NCBI RefSeq assembly: GCF_022827545.1
Contig: NZ_CP094669.1
Coordinates: 5,672,711 to 5,736,710, forward strand
Length of the DNA stretch: 64,000 nucleotides
Source of the DNA: Hymenobacter tibetensis
GTDB lineage: Bacteria > Bacteroidota > Bacteroidia > Cytophagales > Hymenobacteraceae
Direction: 5' to 3'
A model generated the notes under the pieces. It saw only the letters and a program-made list of their open reading frames with translations, was not told the DNA's origin and did not search any database. This document shows positions 8,035-16,623 of this stretch, piece by piece; the stretch's first letter is position 1; every line of letters begins with the position of its first letter. The position numbers and the translations under genes are program-made.

Positions 8035-8619
8035 ATGCAAAACATAATTTTCTTCGGTGACAGCCTGACGGCCGGCTATCAGCTACCCGCCAGCGCGTCC
8101 TTCCCAAGTGTGCTCCAGCAGCGAATCGACTCGCTGGACTTACCCTACAAGACTTTCAACTACGGCGTAAGCGGCGAGACTAGCGCGGGCGGCCGACTGC
8201 GCCTTGCCAGCGTGCTGAACCGCCAACCCGTTGATGTATTTGTGCTGGCATTGGGCGCCAACGACGGCCTGCGCGGCATCCCGGTCCGCGAAACCACCCA
8301 AAACCTGCAAACCATCATCGACCAAGTAAAGCTCAAGTACCCGGATGCCCGCATTGTGTTGGTTGGGCTGGAGTTCCCCTTCGACTTGGGTCCGTTGGGT
8401 GGCCACCGTATGGCGCGTTATGCACTCGAATTCAAGGCTTTATTCCGTGAATTAGCCGAGAAAAACAGCGTGCCCTTCGTGCCCTTCTTGCTGCAGGGGG
8501 TAATCGGCCGCCGCGAGCTAAATCTCCCCGATGGTGTGCACCCCAACGCCGCTGGCCAGAAGATTCTGGCGGACAACGTGTGGGCTGTCTTGAGCGATGT
8601 ACTAGCAGCTAAGGTCTGA
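8035..8619 (+). CDS. SGNH-type arylesterase / acyl-CoA thioesterase I (TesA-like)
   Basis: 194 residues with all SGNH hydrolase blocks: block I 'FFGDSLTAGY' (Ser10), block II 'NYGVSGETSAGG' (Gly), block III 'LGANDGLRG' (Asn76), and block V 'DGVHPNAAG' (Asp166, His169) for the Ser-His-Asp triad. It hydrolyses esters or thioesters of acyl groups. Unlike E. coli TesA there is no obvious signal peptide: the first strand 'MQNIIFFGDS' begins at once, so a cytoplasmic enzyme or a missed upstream start is possible. It is convergent with the glucan phosphorylase-like gene, and the two are separated by a bidirectional terminator. Confidence 0.85.
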   Translation: MQNIIFFGDSLTAGYQLPASASFPSVLQQRIDSLDLPYKTFNYGVSGETSAGGRLRLASVLNRQPVDVFVLALGANDGLRGIPVRETTQNLQTIIDQVKLKYPDARIVLVGLEFPFDLGPLGGHRMARYALEFKALFRELAEKNSVPFVPFLLQGVIGRRELNLPDGVHPNAAGQKILADNVWAVLSDVLAAKV

Positions 8620-8627
8620 AGCCAACG

Positions 8628-8703
8628 AAAAGACTAGTGGCTAACGAACTAGTTTCCCTCCTTGAAAGAAAGGGGAAGCTAGTTTGTTAGCCACTAGTCT
8701 TTT
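8628..8703. terminator. bidirectional terminator between convergent genes
   Basis: The left arm AAAAGACTAGTGGCTAAC.. (from 8628) and the right arm ..GTTAGCCACTAGTCTTTT (to 8703) form a roughly 30-bp stem, with two differences that are both G-U pairs in RNA. The loop is CCTTGAAAGAAA-like. A's on the left and T's on the right make it work in both directions for the esterase and phosphorylase-like genes. Confidence 0.85.
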
Positions 8704-8725
8704 CAGCCGTTAATTATGTCTTGGG

Positions 8726-10378
8726 CTACTTGGCGTTGTACAGCTTCTGGTAGTACTCAGTGGCCATGCGGTGTGACTCGAACTCGGGTTCTACTTCGCG
8801 CATTGCGGTTTTCACTACTTCCAGGTACTTATCGGGCTGGCCGTAGTAGAGCGGCACGATTTCGTTTTCCAGTACATCGAGCAAGTTGGTGGCTTCGATG
8901 TCGTCCTTCACATTGTCGGCCTGGTAAGGGTCGGTGTGGGGGATGATGAAGCTGTTTTCGCCGTGACGAGCAAATTCGGGTACCCAACCGTCGGCGATGC
9001 TGAGGCTAACGGAACCGTTCATGGCGGCGGTCATGCCGCTGGTGCCGGAGGCTTCGCGGGGGTAGCGGGGTGTGTTCAGCCAGATGTCGGAACCGCGCTT
9101 GAGGTAGCCTGATAGGGTCAGCTCATAACCCGTCAGCACCGCGCAGTTGTTGAGCGGCTTGACTTTGCGGATGATGTCGTTGAAGAGGCCGATGGCGCCG
9201 TAGTCCTTCGGATAGGGCTTGCCGGCCCACAAGACCTGCACGGGACGGTCGGTGTTGTTGATGATGCCAAGGAACCGCTCGAAATGACGCAGAATCAGGT
9301 CGGCGCGTTTGTAACCGGCGAAGCGGCGGGCCCACACTACGGTCAGGACGTCGGGGTTGAGCAGAGTGCCGGTTTGGTCGGCTACGATGTCGAAGAGTTG
9401 CTTTTTCAGCTTGCGCTTGCGGGCGAGCAGGGCCGTATCGTCGTTGGCTTCGAGGGCGGCGTGCAGTTGCTGGTCGCGCCAGTAGGTGCCGTTTTGGGCG
9501 TTGGTGATGGCAATGATGGGACAGATGCCTTTGTTGCTGCCCCACATTTCGTTGGCAACGGTGCCGTGCACTTTGCTTACGCCGTTGGAGAGGCGCGAAA
9601 AGCGCAGGGCGGTAAGTGTGTAGTTCAGTTGGCCGTTTTCCACGCCCGCTACGCGGGTGATTTCCTCGGCGGGCACCGACCCGAAGAACGACATCTTCGC
9701 CAGCAGTTGCAGCGGGTGCTCCTCGTTGCCGGCTAGCTCGGGCGTGTGCGTGGTGAATACCAAGCGCTTCCGCACTTCTTCCAGCTGCCGACCGTGCTTT
9801 TCGTAGAGGTAGAACGCCAGCGGCAAACCGTGACCCTCGTTGAGATGGTACACATCCACGTTCACGCCTAATATGTCGAGCAGCTTACCGCCGCCCACGC
9901 CGAGCAAGATGCTTTGCGCGATACGAGCGGCCGTGTCGGCGTCGTAGAGGTGGTGGGAGATGGTGCGCGAGATAAAGTCGTTTTCGGGAATGTCGGTGGT
10001 GAGGAAGAACATCGGGGCCGTGCCGAACGTGTCGGGGGCTAGGTAGAGGGCCTTCACGTGCACATCCACATCGTGGATGGTGATGGGGAAGGTGATGCCG
10101 GTGTCCTGGAGGAAGGAATACGACTTCTGGCGGAAGTCGGCGCGCATGGTTTGGTCTTCGTTGCGACCTTGGTCGTAGTAGCCGAAGCTCCACAGAATGC
10201 CAATGCCCACCAGGTTTTGCTTGAGCTCGTAGGCCGAGCGCATGTGCGAGCCAGCTAGGAAGCCGAGGCCCCCGGAATAGGTTTTCAGGGCCTGATCCAG
10301 GGCAAATTCCATGGAGAAGTACGCCGCCTGCGTCGTGAATTCGGCAGCGGGAGAGTAGGGTTTAAATTCGAAAGCCAT
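8726..10378 (-). CDS. short-type alpha-glucan phosphorylase homologue (GT35) lacking the PLP lysine
   Basis: 550 residues, the size of the short (TIGR02094-like) glucan phosphorylases. Visible family motifs are 'KTYSGGLGFLAG' (32-43), 'LNEGHGLPLAF' (179-189), 'TTHTPELAG' (209-217), 'RRFAGYKRADL' (351-361), 'WAGKPYPKD' (384-392) and 'EASGTSGMTAAMNG' (442-455). In phosphorylases the last motif reads GTSGMK or GTGNMK, and the Lys binds pyridoxal phosphate. Here codon 450 is ACC (Thr). The usual AGHD after THTP is also changed (AGNEE). The protein therefore resembles a phosphorylase but may not be PLP-dependent or may not be a catalyst. It sits next to the GH13 amylases and sugar transporter, which supports a role in alpha-glucan metabolism or its control. 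Confidence 0.75.
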   Translation of the reverse strand: MAFEFKPYSPAAEFTTQAAYFSMEFALDQALKTYSGGLGFLAGSHMRSAYELKQNLVGIGILWSFGYYDQGRNEDQTMRADFRQKSYSFLQDTGITFPITIHDVDVHVKALYLAPDTFGTAPMFFLTTDIPENDFISRTISHHLYDADTAARIAQSILLGVGGGKLLDILGVNVDVYHLNEGHGLPLAFYLYEKHGRQLEEVRKRLVFTTHTPELAGNEEHPLQLLAKMSFFGSVPAEEITRVAGVENGQLNYTLTALRFSRLSNGVSKVHGTVANEMWGSNKGICPIIAITNAQNGTYWRDQQLHAALEANDDTALLARKRKLKKQLFDIVADQTGTLLNPDVLTVVWARRFAGYKRADLILRHFERFLGIINNTDRPVQVLWAGKPYPKDYGAIGLFNDIIRKVKPLNNCAVLTGYELTLSGYLKRGSDIWLNTPRYPREASGTSGMTAAMNGSVSLSIADGWVPEFARHGENSFIIPHTDPYQADNVKDDIEATNLLDVLENEIVPLYYGQPDKYLEVVKTAMREVEPEFESHRMATEYYQKLYNAK

Positions 10379-10829
10379 TGAAAAAGGAGGTCAGAGAAAA
10401 GGTAGCTCAACCAAGCCACCCACAGCCCCGGCATACGGCCAGCACAGCAATACGTTCGGGGCAAGCGCCGGCCAAGGTGCGGACATTCCAAGTGAAAAAC
10501 AAAGCGTACTAGGTGCGCCTCAGTGTGCCCCAAGCGGAATCATCGGAAAATCAAGGGCAAGAGCAGCCGCACTTACGGCAGCCGGAAAACACATGTAAGG
10601 GGTAGCTACTCGGCGTTTTGTGGTTTGAAAAGCAGAGCTGTCAGGTTGGAGGGATACAGGTATAAATAGGCTAATTCATATGACTATATGGAGCAGTCTG
10701 CACAAGGCCAAGATTGGAAAACTGTTGTAAGTTGACACAACCGTAACATTTAGTTTGGTCTAACTAGCTGATTGACTAGGTAGTTTTGCGCTCTTGTCCT
10801 ACTCCAACCCCAACCCTAAACAAGCTTAG
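10379..10829. other. 451-bp divergent intergenic region
   Basis: This separates the phosphorylase-like gene (minus) from the lipoprotein gene (plus). A promoter-like TAGTTTTG lies near its right end. No RNA gene, repeat or supported small ORF was seen; the 10285-10533 minus frame is only an upstream extension of the phosphorylase-like region in another frame. Confidence 0.5.
10781..10788 (+). promoter_or_regulatory. putative minus-7 promoter element
   Basis: TAGTTTTG matches TAnnTTTG and lies 41 bases before the lipoprotein ATG. A TTTG at 10754-10757 could be the minus-33 element, though the 23-base spacing is a little long. Confidence 0.4.
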
Positions 10830-12272
10830 ATGAAGTTCACTCCTTTACTTGCCACCGCGCTACTGACGCTGTCGATTGCCTGCTCCAAAGTAGAGCCTAC
10901 GCCAAGCGCTGCTCCTAGCGTAACTACTGCCGCTGCCGATGTTAGCGCCGCAGGATTTCCGGAAGGGTTTGAAACCGGCACCAAAACCGCCTACACCACC
11001 GGCTCCGTCACACTCGGCTCCGGCTCCTGGACCTTGAACGACGCCCTGATCGGCAACACCACCGCCGACGCCAAAACCGGCAGTCAATCGGTGCGAGTGC
11101 GCAACGTGGGCACGGTGGGCATGAACTTCAATACCACTACGGGCGCGGGTGTCGTGACGGTTAACCACGCGGTGTATGGCACCGATGCTAGCTCGCAGTG
11201 GGAGCTATGGGCAAGCCAAAACAGCGGCAGCTCCTACGTGAAAGTGGGCAGCACCATCACGAGCAGCAGTGCTACGCTGAGCACGGCTTCGTTCAGCGTG
11301 AACCTGAGCGGCAGCGTGCGGCTGCAAATCCGCAAGATTTCCGGCGGCACCAACCGCATCAACATCGACAACGTGACGGTGGAGCAGTACGGCAGCGGGG
11401 GCGGCACCACGCCCCCACCTGCTACCGGCGGCAAGAAGTTTCTCTTTGACGGTTCGCACGGCGAGCTGGCCGGCAATGCCGATTGGGTGCTCGACGTGAA
11501 CAGCGGGGTGGCTTCGCGCTACCCATCGCCGGCCCAAAGCGGCATCACCAGCACCACCTCCGAAACCTACTGGACCGGCGCTATTTCGGCGTGGGGCGTG
11601 GCCTTGGCCAAGCAGGGCCACACCGTGGAGCAGCTACCGGCCGGCGCGGCCATCAGCTACGGCAACACCGCCAACCCGCAGGACCTGAGCTACTACAGCG
11701 TATTTGTGGTCGATGAACCCAACATCATCTTCACGGCCACCGAGAAAACGGCCATCCTGCGGTTTGTGCAGAACGGTGGCGGCTTGTTCATGATTTCCGA
11801 CCACGACATCTCGGACCGCAACAACGACGGCTACGACTCACCCGACATCTGGAATGACTTGATGCAGAACAACTCGGTGCAAGCCAACCCCTTCGGCTTC
11901 ACGGTGAACCTCGACAACATTGTGGAAAACAGCAGCAACGTCCGCACCGGCACCAACCCCATCCTGAATGGCTCGCAAGGCGCCGTGTCGCAGCTCTCCT
12001 TCCACAACGGCGCGACCATGACACTTAACCCCACCGCCAACAGCACGGTGCAGGGCCTAATCTGGCGCAGCTCCGCCACGCAGGGCAACAACTTGGCTAT
12101 GGCTGCCAGCAGCACCTTCGGCTCGGGCCGCGTGGTTATCATCGGCGACTCTTCTCCTGCCGACGACGGCACCGGCTCGCCCGGCAACACCGTGTACGAC
12201 GGCTGGGGCGAAAACGTAAGTCACCCCCGCTTGCACCTCAACGCCTCGCTCTGGTTGGCCAAGCTGCAATAG
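10830..12272 (+). CDS. two-domain secreted lipoprotein: beta-sandwich plus GATase/DUF4350-like domain
   Basis: 480 residues. The signal peptide ends in lipobox 'LSIAC' (Cys18). Residues 40-190 are Ser/Thr/Gly-rich short strands ('FETGTKTAYTTGSVTLGSGSW', 'RLQIRKISGGTNRINIDNV'), typical of a jelly-roll adhesion or carbohydrate-binding module. A 'GGGTTPPPATGG' linker (about 191-202) leads to a C-terminal alpha/beta domain with 'YYSVFVVDEPNIIFTATEKTAILRFVQNGGGLFMISDH', a pattern of class I glutamine-amidotransferase-like (DUF4350/ThuA/IFT52) folds. It faces outwards on the cell surface or periplasm. Its place directly before two amylases suggests polysaccharide handling, but no catalytic residues can be named. 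Confidence 0.6.
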   Translation: MKFTPLLATALLTLSIACSKVEPTPSAAPSVTTAAADVSAAGFPEGFETGTKTAYTTGSVTLGSGSWTLNDALIGNTTADAKTGSQSVRVRNVGTVGMNFNTTTGAGVVTVNHAVYGTDASSQWELWASQNSGSSYVKVGSTITSSSATLSTASFSVNLSGSVRLQIRKISGGTNRINIDNVTVEQYGSGGGTTPPPATGGKKFLFDGSHGELAGNADWVLDVNSGVASRYPSPAQSGITSTTSETYWTGAISAWGVALAKQGHTVEQLPAGAAISYGNTANPQDLSYYSVFVVDEPNIIFTATEKTAILRFVQNGGGLFMISDHDISDRNNDGYDSPDIWNDLMQNNSVQANPFGFTVNLDNIVENSSNVRTGTNPILNGSQGAVSQLSFHNGATMTLNPTANSTVQGLIWRSSATQGNNLAMAASSTFGSGRVVIIGDSSPADDGTGSPGNTVYDGWGENVSHPRLHLNASLWLAKLQ

Positions 12273-12323
12273 CGTCCTCGTAAGAGATAGAACAAGCTCA
12301 CTTAGCTCTTCCTATTCGTTTCC

Positions 12324-12358
12324 GAAAGCCCTGCCAGCCGGTGGGGCTTTCTGTTTTT
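12324..12358 (+). terminator. rho-independent terminator
   Basis: GAAAGCCC (12324-12331) pairs with GGGCTTTC (12344-12351), followed by TGTTTTT. It ends the lipoprotein transcript 52 bases after its stop. Confidence 0.7.
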
Positions 12359-12461
12359 AGACAGTACCTGACCTGTGGTGACAAACGACGACAACCGAGG
12401 ATACTAGGGTTCTACGGAGGTGCTTGTTACCTTACCGCTCCCATTCAAGTCCCAAATTCCC

Positions 12462-14366
12462 ATGAAATCGTCCCACTTCCTGCTGCCAGCGCTGGTAGCT
12501 AGTCTGTTGGCGGCACCTGTTGCCCAAGCACATTCTAGCACTGACTTAACCAGCTCCCCAACTGCTCCGGCTAAAAAGCCCGCCGGCATCACCCGCATAG
12601 ACCCAACTTTCTGGTGGGTGGGCATGAAGAACCCGAAACTCCAGTTGCTGGTGCACGGTCCCGGCATAGCCAGCAGCACGGCTAGCTTGCGCTACGAAGG
12701 TGTGACGCTGGACGGCACGCAGAAGTTGGAAAGCCCTAACTATTTGGTAGTCAACCTTACTATCAGCCCCACCGCCAAGCCGGGCCAACTGAAGCTGGAG
12801 TTTAAAGGAGCCAAGAACTTCAGTTACAGCTACGAGCTGAAAGCCCGCTCCACGCCCGGCGACAAAACGCAAGTGCAGGGCCTTAGCACGCAGGATTTCA
12901 TCTATTTCCTGATGCCAGACCGGTTCTCGAACGGCGACCCCAAAAACGACTACATCAAAGGCATGAAGGCGCCCGCCGCGGCCCGCGACTCGATGTACAG
13001 CCGCCACGGCGGCGACCTGAAAGGCATTGTCAATCACTTCGACTACTTCAAAACGCTCGGCGCAACGGCCTTGTGGCTCACGCCCATCGTGGAAAACGAC
13101 CAGCCCAAGGCCAGCTACCACGGCTACGCCCTCACCGACTACTACACCGTGGACCGCCGCTACGGCACCAACGAAGAGTACCGAACCTTTGTGCGCAACG
13201 CCCACCAAAACGGCCTGAAAGTGGTGCAAGACGTGGTGCTCAACCACATGGGCTCGGAGAGCTACCTGTTCCGCGACCAGCCCGCCAAAGATTGGTTTCA
13301 CCAGTGGCCCACCTTCACGCGCAGCTCCTTCCGCGACGCGGCCTTCAACGACCCGCACGGCTCCCAATACGACCGGAAGCTGTTCGGCGAAGGCTGGTTT
13401 GACACCACCATGCCCGACCTCAACCAGAGCAATCCGCTGGTGGCCACCTACGTCATCCAGAACAACCTGTGGTGGGTGGAAAACACGGGCATCGACGCCT
13501 ACCGCATCGACACCTACTCTTACTCCGACCGCAACTTCCTGATGCAGTGGGGCCAAGCGTTGCTAGATGAGTATCCGCAGCTCGGCATGTTCGGCGAAAC
13601 GTGGGTGCAGGGGACGGCGCAGCAGGCCTACTTCGCCCGCAACATCCTGCCATCTACCGACGGGTTCAAGAGCAACCTGCCCGGCGTCACCGACTTTCAG
13701 CTGCAATACGCTATCAACGAGGCGCTGACCAAGGACGCTGGCTGGACGGAGGGCATCAGCAAGCTCTACTACACCCTGCATGACGACTGGCTTTATGAAA
13801 ATCCCATGCGCAACGTGGTCTTCCTCGACAACCACGACATGAGCCGCTTCTACTCGGTGATAGGGGAGGACTTCGCCAAGTACAAGATGGGGCTGGCGTG
13901 GCTGCTCACCACCCGCGGCATCCCGCAGCTTTACTACGGTACGGAGGTGCTGATGAAGAACTTCTCGAACCCCGACGGCAAAGTGCGCGAGGACTTCCCC
14001 GGCGGCTTTCCCGGCGACAAAAAGAACCTGTTCACGTCGCGCTCCGGCCAGGAAGCTGAGGCGTTTGACTACGTGAGCAAGCTGGCCAACTACCGCCGCA
14101 CGCACGAGTTTTTGCACGCTGGCAAGCTCATGCAGTTCATCCCCGACCAAGGCGTGTACACCTACTTCCGCTACTCCGATGTGGGTACGGTGATGGTGAT
14201 GATGAACTCCAACAAAGAAGAGAAAACCGTGGACATGGCGCGGTTTGCGGAACGACTCAACGGGTTTTCCTCGGGTGTAGAAGTGACCACAGGGGCAGCC
14301 ATTGCAGATTTGAAAACCGTAAAGATTCCGGGGCGGACGGCGTGGGTGGTGGAGTTAAAGAAATAG
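12462..14366 (+). CDS. GH13 alpha-amylase/neopullulanase with cyclomaltodextrinase N-terminal domain
   Basis: 634 residues from the ATG at 12462; it starts with a signal peptide ending near 'APVAQAHS', so the enzyme is exported. About 40-140 is an immunoglobulin-like Cyc-maltodext_N domain ('RIDPTFWWVGMKNPKLQLL'). The catalytic barrel follows with conserved regions I 'DVVLNHMG' (about 256), II 'GIDAYRIDTY' (nucleophile Asp about 350), III 'FGETW' (acid/base Glu about 379) and IV 'FLDNHDMSR' (about 458). A C-terminal beta domain ends the protein. It cleaves alpha-1,4 (perhaps also 1,6) links in starch-derived dextrins, like Bacteroides SusA in the periplasm. Promoter-like TACCTTAC lies at 12428-12435. 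Together with the following GH13 and MFS genes it forms a dextrin-use block. Confidence 0.9.
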   Translation: MKSSHFLLPALVASLLAAPVAQAHSSTDLTSSPTAPAKKPAGITRIDPTFWWVGMKNPKLQLLVHGPGIASSTASLRYEGVTLDGTQKLESPNYLVVNLTISPTAKPGQLKLEFKGAKNFSYSYELKARSTPGDKTQVQGLSTQDFIYFLMPDRFSNGDPKNDYIKGMKAPAAARDSMYSRHGGDLKGIVNHFDYFKTLGATALWLTPIVENDQPKASYHGYALTDYYTVDRRYGTNEEYRTFVRNAHQNGLKVVQDVVLNHMGSESYLFRDQPAKDWFHQWPTFTRSSFRDAAFNDPHGSQYDRKLFGEGWFDTTMPDLNQSNPLVATYVIQNNLWWVENTGIDAYRIDTYSYSDRNFLMQWGQALLDEYPQLGMFGETWVQGTAQQAYFARNILPSTDGFKSNLPGVTDFQLQYAINEALTKDAGWTEGISKLYYTLHDDWLYENPMRNVVFLDNHDMSRFYSVIGEDFAKYKMGLAWLLTTRGIPQLYYGTEVLMKNFSNPDGKVREDFPGGFPGDKKNLFTSRSGQEAEAFDYVSKLANYRRTHEFLHAGKLMQFIPDQGVYTYFRYSDVGTVMVMMNSNKEEKTVDMARFAERLNGFSSGVEVTTGAAIADLKTVKIPGRTAWVVELKK

Positions 14367-14399
14367 CGCTTTATTTATAGTGGTTTCACGACTCTTAGT

Positions 14400-14451
14400 G
14401 GCAGAAGGCGTTGATGCTCCCTGTTTGCCAGAACCGTGTAAGCCTTCTGCC
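14400..14451 (+). terminator. possible hairpin between the two amylase genes
   Basis: GGCAGAAGGC (14400-14409) is the exact complement of GCCTTCTGCC (14442-14451), with a 32-base loop and no T-tract. It may be a weak terminator or mRNA stabiliser. Confidence 0.35.
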
Positions 14452-14521
14452 TAACCGTGTGCGCTAACTGTGAGCCCGCACAAATGCTCGCAGCCACGCA
14501 AACTTCTGCCCCCCGCCCCGT

Positions 14522-16360
14522 ATGAAGAAACTTGTCTTGCCGGCAATGCTTGCGTTGGCCGCTTTTACTTTTCCACTTTCGCGTATAGCTCAGCCCGTGT
14601 CCGATACTGTCTTCCTTGCGGATCCCAACACCACCGAAGAGGTTCCTCAGGACCACAAACTGGTCGTCTATCAGTTGATGACCCGCTTGTTTGGCAACAA
14701 AACCACTGTCAACAAACCCTACGGTACCGTGCAGGAAAACGGCACCGGCAAGTTCAACGACATCACCGACAAGGCGCTCCAGGAAATCAAAAAAATGGGG
14801 GTCTCGCACGTGTGGTACACCGGCGTGATTGAGCACGCCACCATGACCGACTACACCGCGCAGGGCGGCCCCGGCCCCGACGATGCCGACATCGTGAAAG
14901 GCCGCGCCGGCTCGCCCTACGCCATCAAGGACTACTACGACGTGGCCCCCGACTTGGCCGTGAACGTGAAAACCCGGATGACCGAGTACGAAGCCCTCAT
15001 CAAGCGCACCCACGCCAACGGCCTACAGGTGCTTATGGACTTCATCCCCAACCACGTAGCCCGCAGTTATAAGTCGGATGCCAAGCCGGCCGGCGTCATC
15101 GACCTCGGTGCCCAAGACGATAAGACCAAGGCTTTCGCGCCCAACAACAACTTCTACTACCTGCCCGGCCAAAGCTTGGTGGTACCCAAAGAAGGCAACC
15201 CGCTCGGCCCGGCCCTCGGCCCGCGTGAGGACGGCAAATTTGCTGAAACGCCCGCCAAAGCCACTGGTAATGATGTGTTTTCGGCCACGCCGAGCGTGAA
15301 CGACTGGTACGAGACGGTGAAGCTTAACTATGGTGTCGATTACCAAAACAACCGCAAAACCTACTTCGAGCCGATACCGGACACCTGGAAGAAGATGCGC
15401 GACATTCTGCTGTTTTGGGCCAAGAAAGACGTGGACGGCTTTCGCTGCGACATGGCCGAAATGGTGCCCGTCGAGTTTTGGGCGTGGGTGATTCCGGAGG
15501 TGAAAAAGGTGAAGCCCGACATCGTGTTCATTGCCGAAGCCTACAACCCCAAGGAGTACCAGACCTACTTCGAGAAAGGCAAGTTCGATTTCCTCTACGA
15601 CAAAGTGGGCCTCTACGACGCCCTGCGCCGCTTGATGACGGGGGGCGGCAACACCGAGGAAATCACGAAAGTGTGGCGCGAGGAAAGCCGCGGCTACTCG
15701 TCCCGGATGTTGCGCTTCCTTGAAAACCACGACGAGCAACGCATTGCCTCCAAGGACTTTGCCACCGACCCGCGCACCGCTATTCCGGCTATGGTCGTCA
15801 CGGCTACGTTGGGCTCGGGCCCGGTGATGCTGTACTCGGGGCAGGAGGTGGCCGAGCCAGCGCTGAAGTCAGAGGGCTTCTCTAGCGAGGACGGCCGCAC
15901 CACCATCTTCGATTATTGGGGCGTGCCGGAGCACCAGAAATGGATGAACGGCGGCAAGTTCGATGGTGGCCAACTCTCGGAAAGCCAGAAGCAGCTCCGC
16001 GACTTTTATTGCCGCTTGCTCAACCTGAGTAGCACCAGCGAAGCCATCCGCAAGGGCAAGTTCTACGAGCTACAAGATGCCAACAACCTCGGCAAAGACT
16101 ACGACCAGAAGCACGTCTACAGCTACCTACGCTACACCGACAACCAGCGCCTGCTCATCGTAGTCAACTTCAGCCGCGACAAAACCTCGAAGCCGACCAT
16201 CCAAATCCCGCGGGAGGTGCGCCAGCGCATGGGCCTCAACCCCGACCAGTTCTGCACCTACACCGACCTGCTCAACAACACGCCACCCACTGAATACCTA
16301 ACGCTCAACCTGCCCCCGCTGAGCGCCTACGTGTTCGAAATCAAGCCGAAAGGCAACTAG
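14522..16360 (+). CDS. GH13 alpha-amylase
   Basis: 612 residues with an N-terminal signal peptide (about 1-24, 'MKKLVLPAMLALAAFTFPLS'). The barrel begins 'KLVVYQLMTRLFGN'. Catalytic regions are present: I 'DFIPNH' (about 173-178), II 'DGFRCDMAE' (nucleophile Asp about 310), III 'FIAEAY' (Glu about 339) and IV 'FLENHDEQR' (Asp about 404). Like its upstream neighbour it should hydrolyse alpha-1,4 glucans outside the cytoplasm. The two amylases are only distantly alike and are not a recent duplication: this one lacks the Cyc-maltodext_N domain and has a large insertion between regions I and II. It is followed by a REP-like repeat and then the MFS transporter gene. Confidence 0.9.
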   Translation: MKKLVLPAMLALAAFTFPLSRIAQPVSDTVFLADPNTTEEVPQDHKLVVYQLMTRLFGNKTTVNKPYGTVQENGTGKFNDITDKALQEIKKMGVSHVWYTGVIEHATMTDYTAQGGPGPDDADIVKGRAGSPYAIKDYYDVAPDLAVNVKTRMTEYEALIKRTHANGLQVLMDFIPNHVARSYKSDAKPAGVIDLGAQDDKTKAFAPNNNFYYLPGQSLVVPKEGNPLGPALGPREDGKFAETPAKATGNDVFSATPSVNDWYETVKLNYGVDYQNNRKTYFEPIPDTWKKMRDILLFWAKKDVDGFRCDMAEMVPVEFWAWVIPEVKKVKPDIVFIAEAYNPKEYQTYFEKGKFDFLYDKVGLYDALRRLMTGGGNTEEITKVWREESRGYSSRMLRFLENHDEQRIASKDFATDPRTAIPAMVVTATLGSGPVMLYSGQEVAEPALKSEGFSSEDGRTTIFDYWGVPEHQKWMNGGKFDGGQLSESQKQLRDFYCRLLNLSSTSEAIRKGKFYELQDANNLGKDYDQKHVYSYLRYTDNQRLLIVVNFSRDKTSKPTIQIPREVRQRMGLNPDQFCTYTDLLNNTPPTEYLTLNLPPLSAYVFEIKPKGN

Positions 16361-16385
16361 ACCAGGGTCAAGAACAAAAAGAGAA

Positions 16386-16569
16386 CGTCATGCTGAGCGA
16401 AGCCGAAGCATCTCGCTAGGGTGGTAAACCCCAACGCTTGCCTAACGATTCGAGCGAGATGCTTCGACTACGCCTCCGGCTTCGCTCAGCATGACGATGT
16501 ACCATTGAAGTACCTGCATGCCAGAGCTTCCACTTTGCCTGCCGCTCTGTTCAGCATGACGTTCTTTTG
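16386..16569. repeat. REP-like intergenic palindrome, copy 1 (with a second end)
   Basis: The left arm begins CGTCATGCTGAGCGAAG (16386) and runs to CATCTCGC (16416). The right arm runs from GCGAGATGCTTCG (16454) to CTCAGCATGACG (16496), with a 12-base bulge. A further inverted end, TCAGCATGACGTTCTTTTG (16551-16569), mirrors the outer left flank CAAAAAGAGAACGTCATG (from 16375). The same core recurs at 51.96 and 54.30 kb. Confidence 0.8.
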
Positions 16570-16623
16570 CTATCTTACTCGTTGTCCCCTTCACCGCATC
16601 CCCACCTAAAATTCCCACACCTT

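Noticed and set aside
12546..13556. 336-residue minus-strand ORF
   Set aside because: It lies wholly opposite the GH13 gene whose catalytic motifs are intact, and its composition (Val/His/Gly-rich) is typical of high-GC antisense frames.
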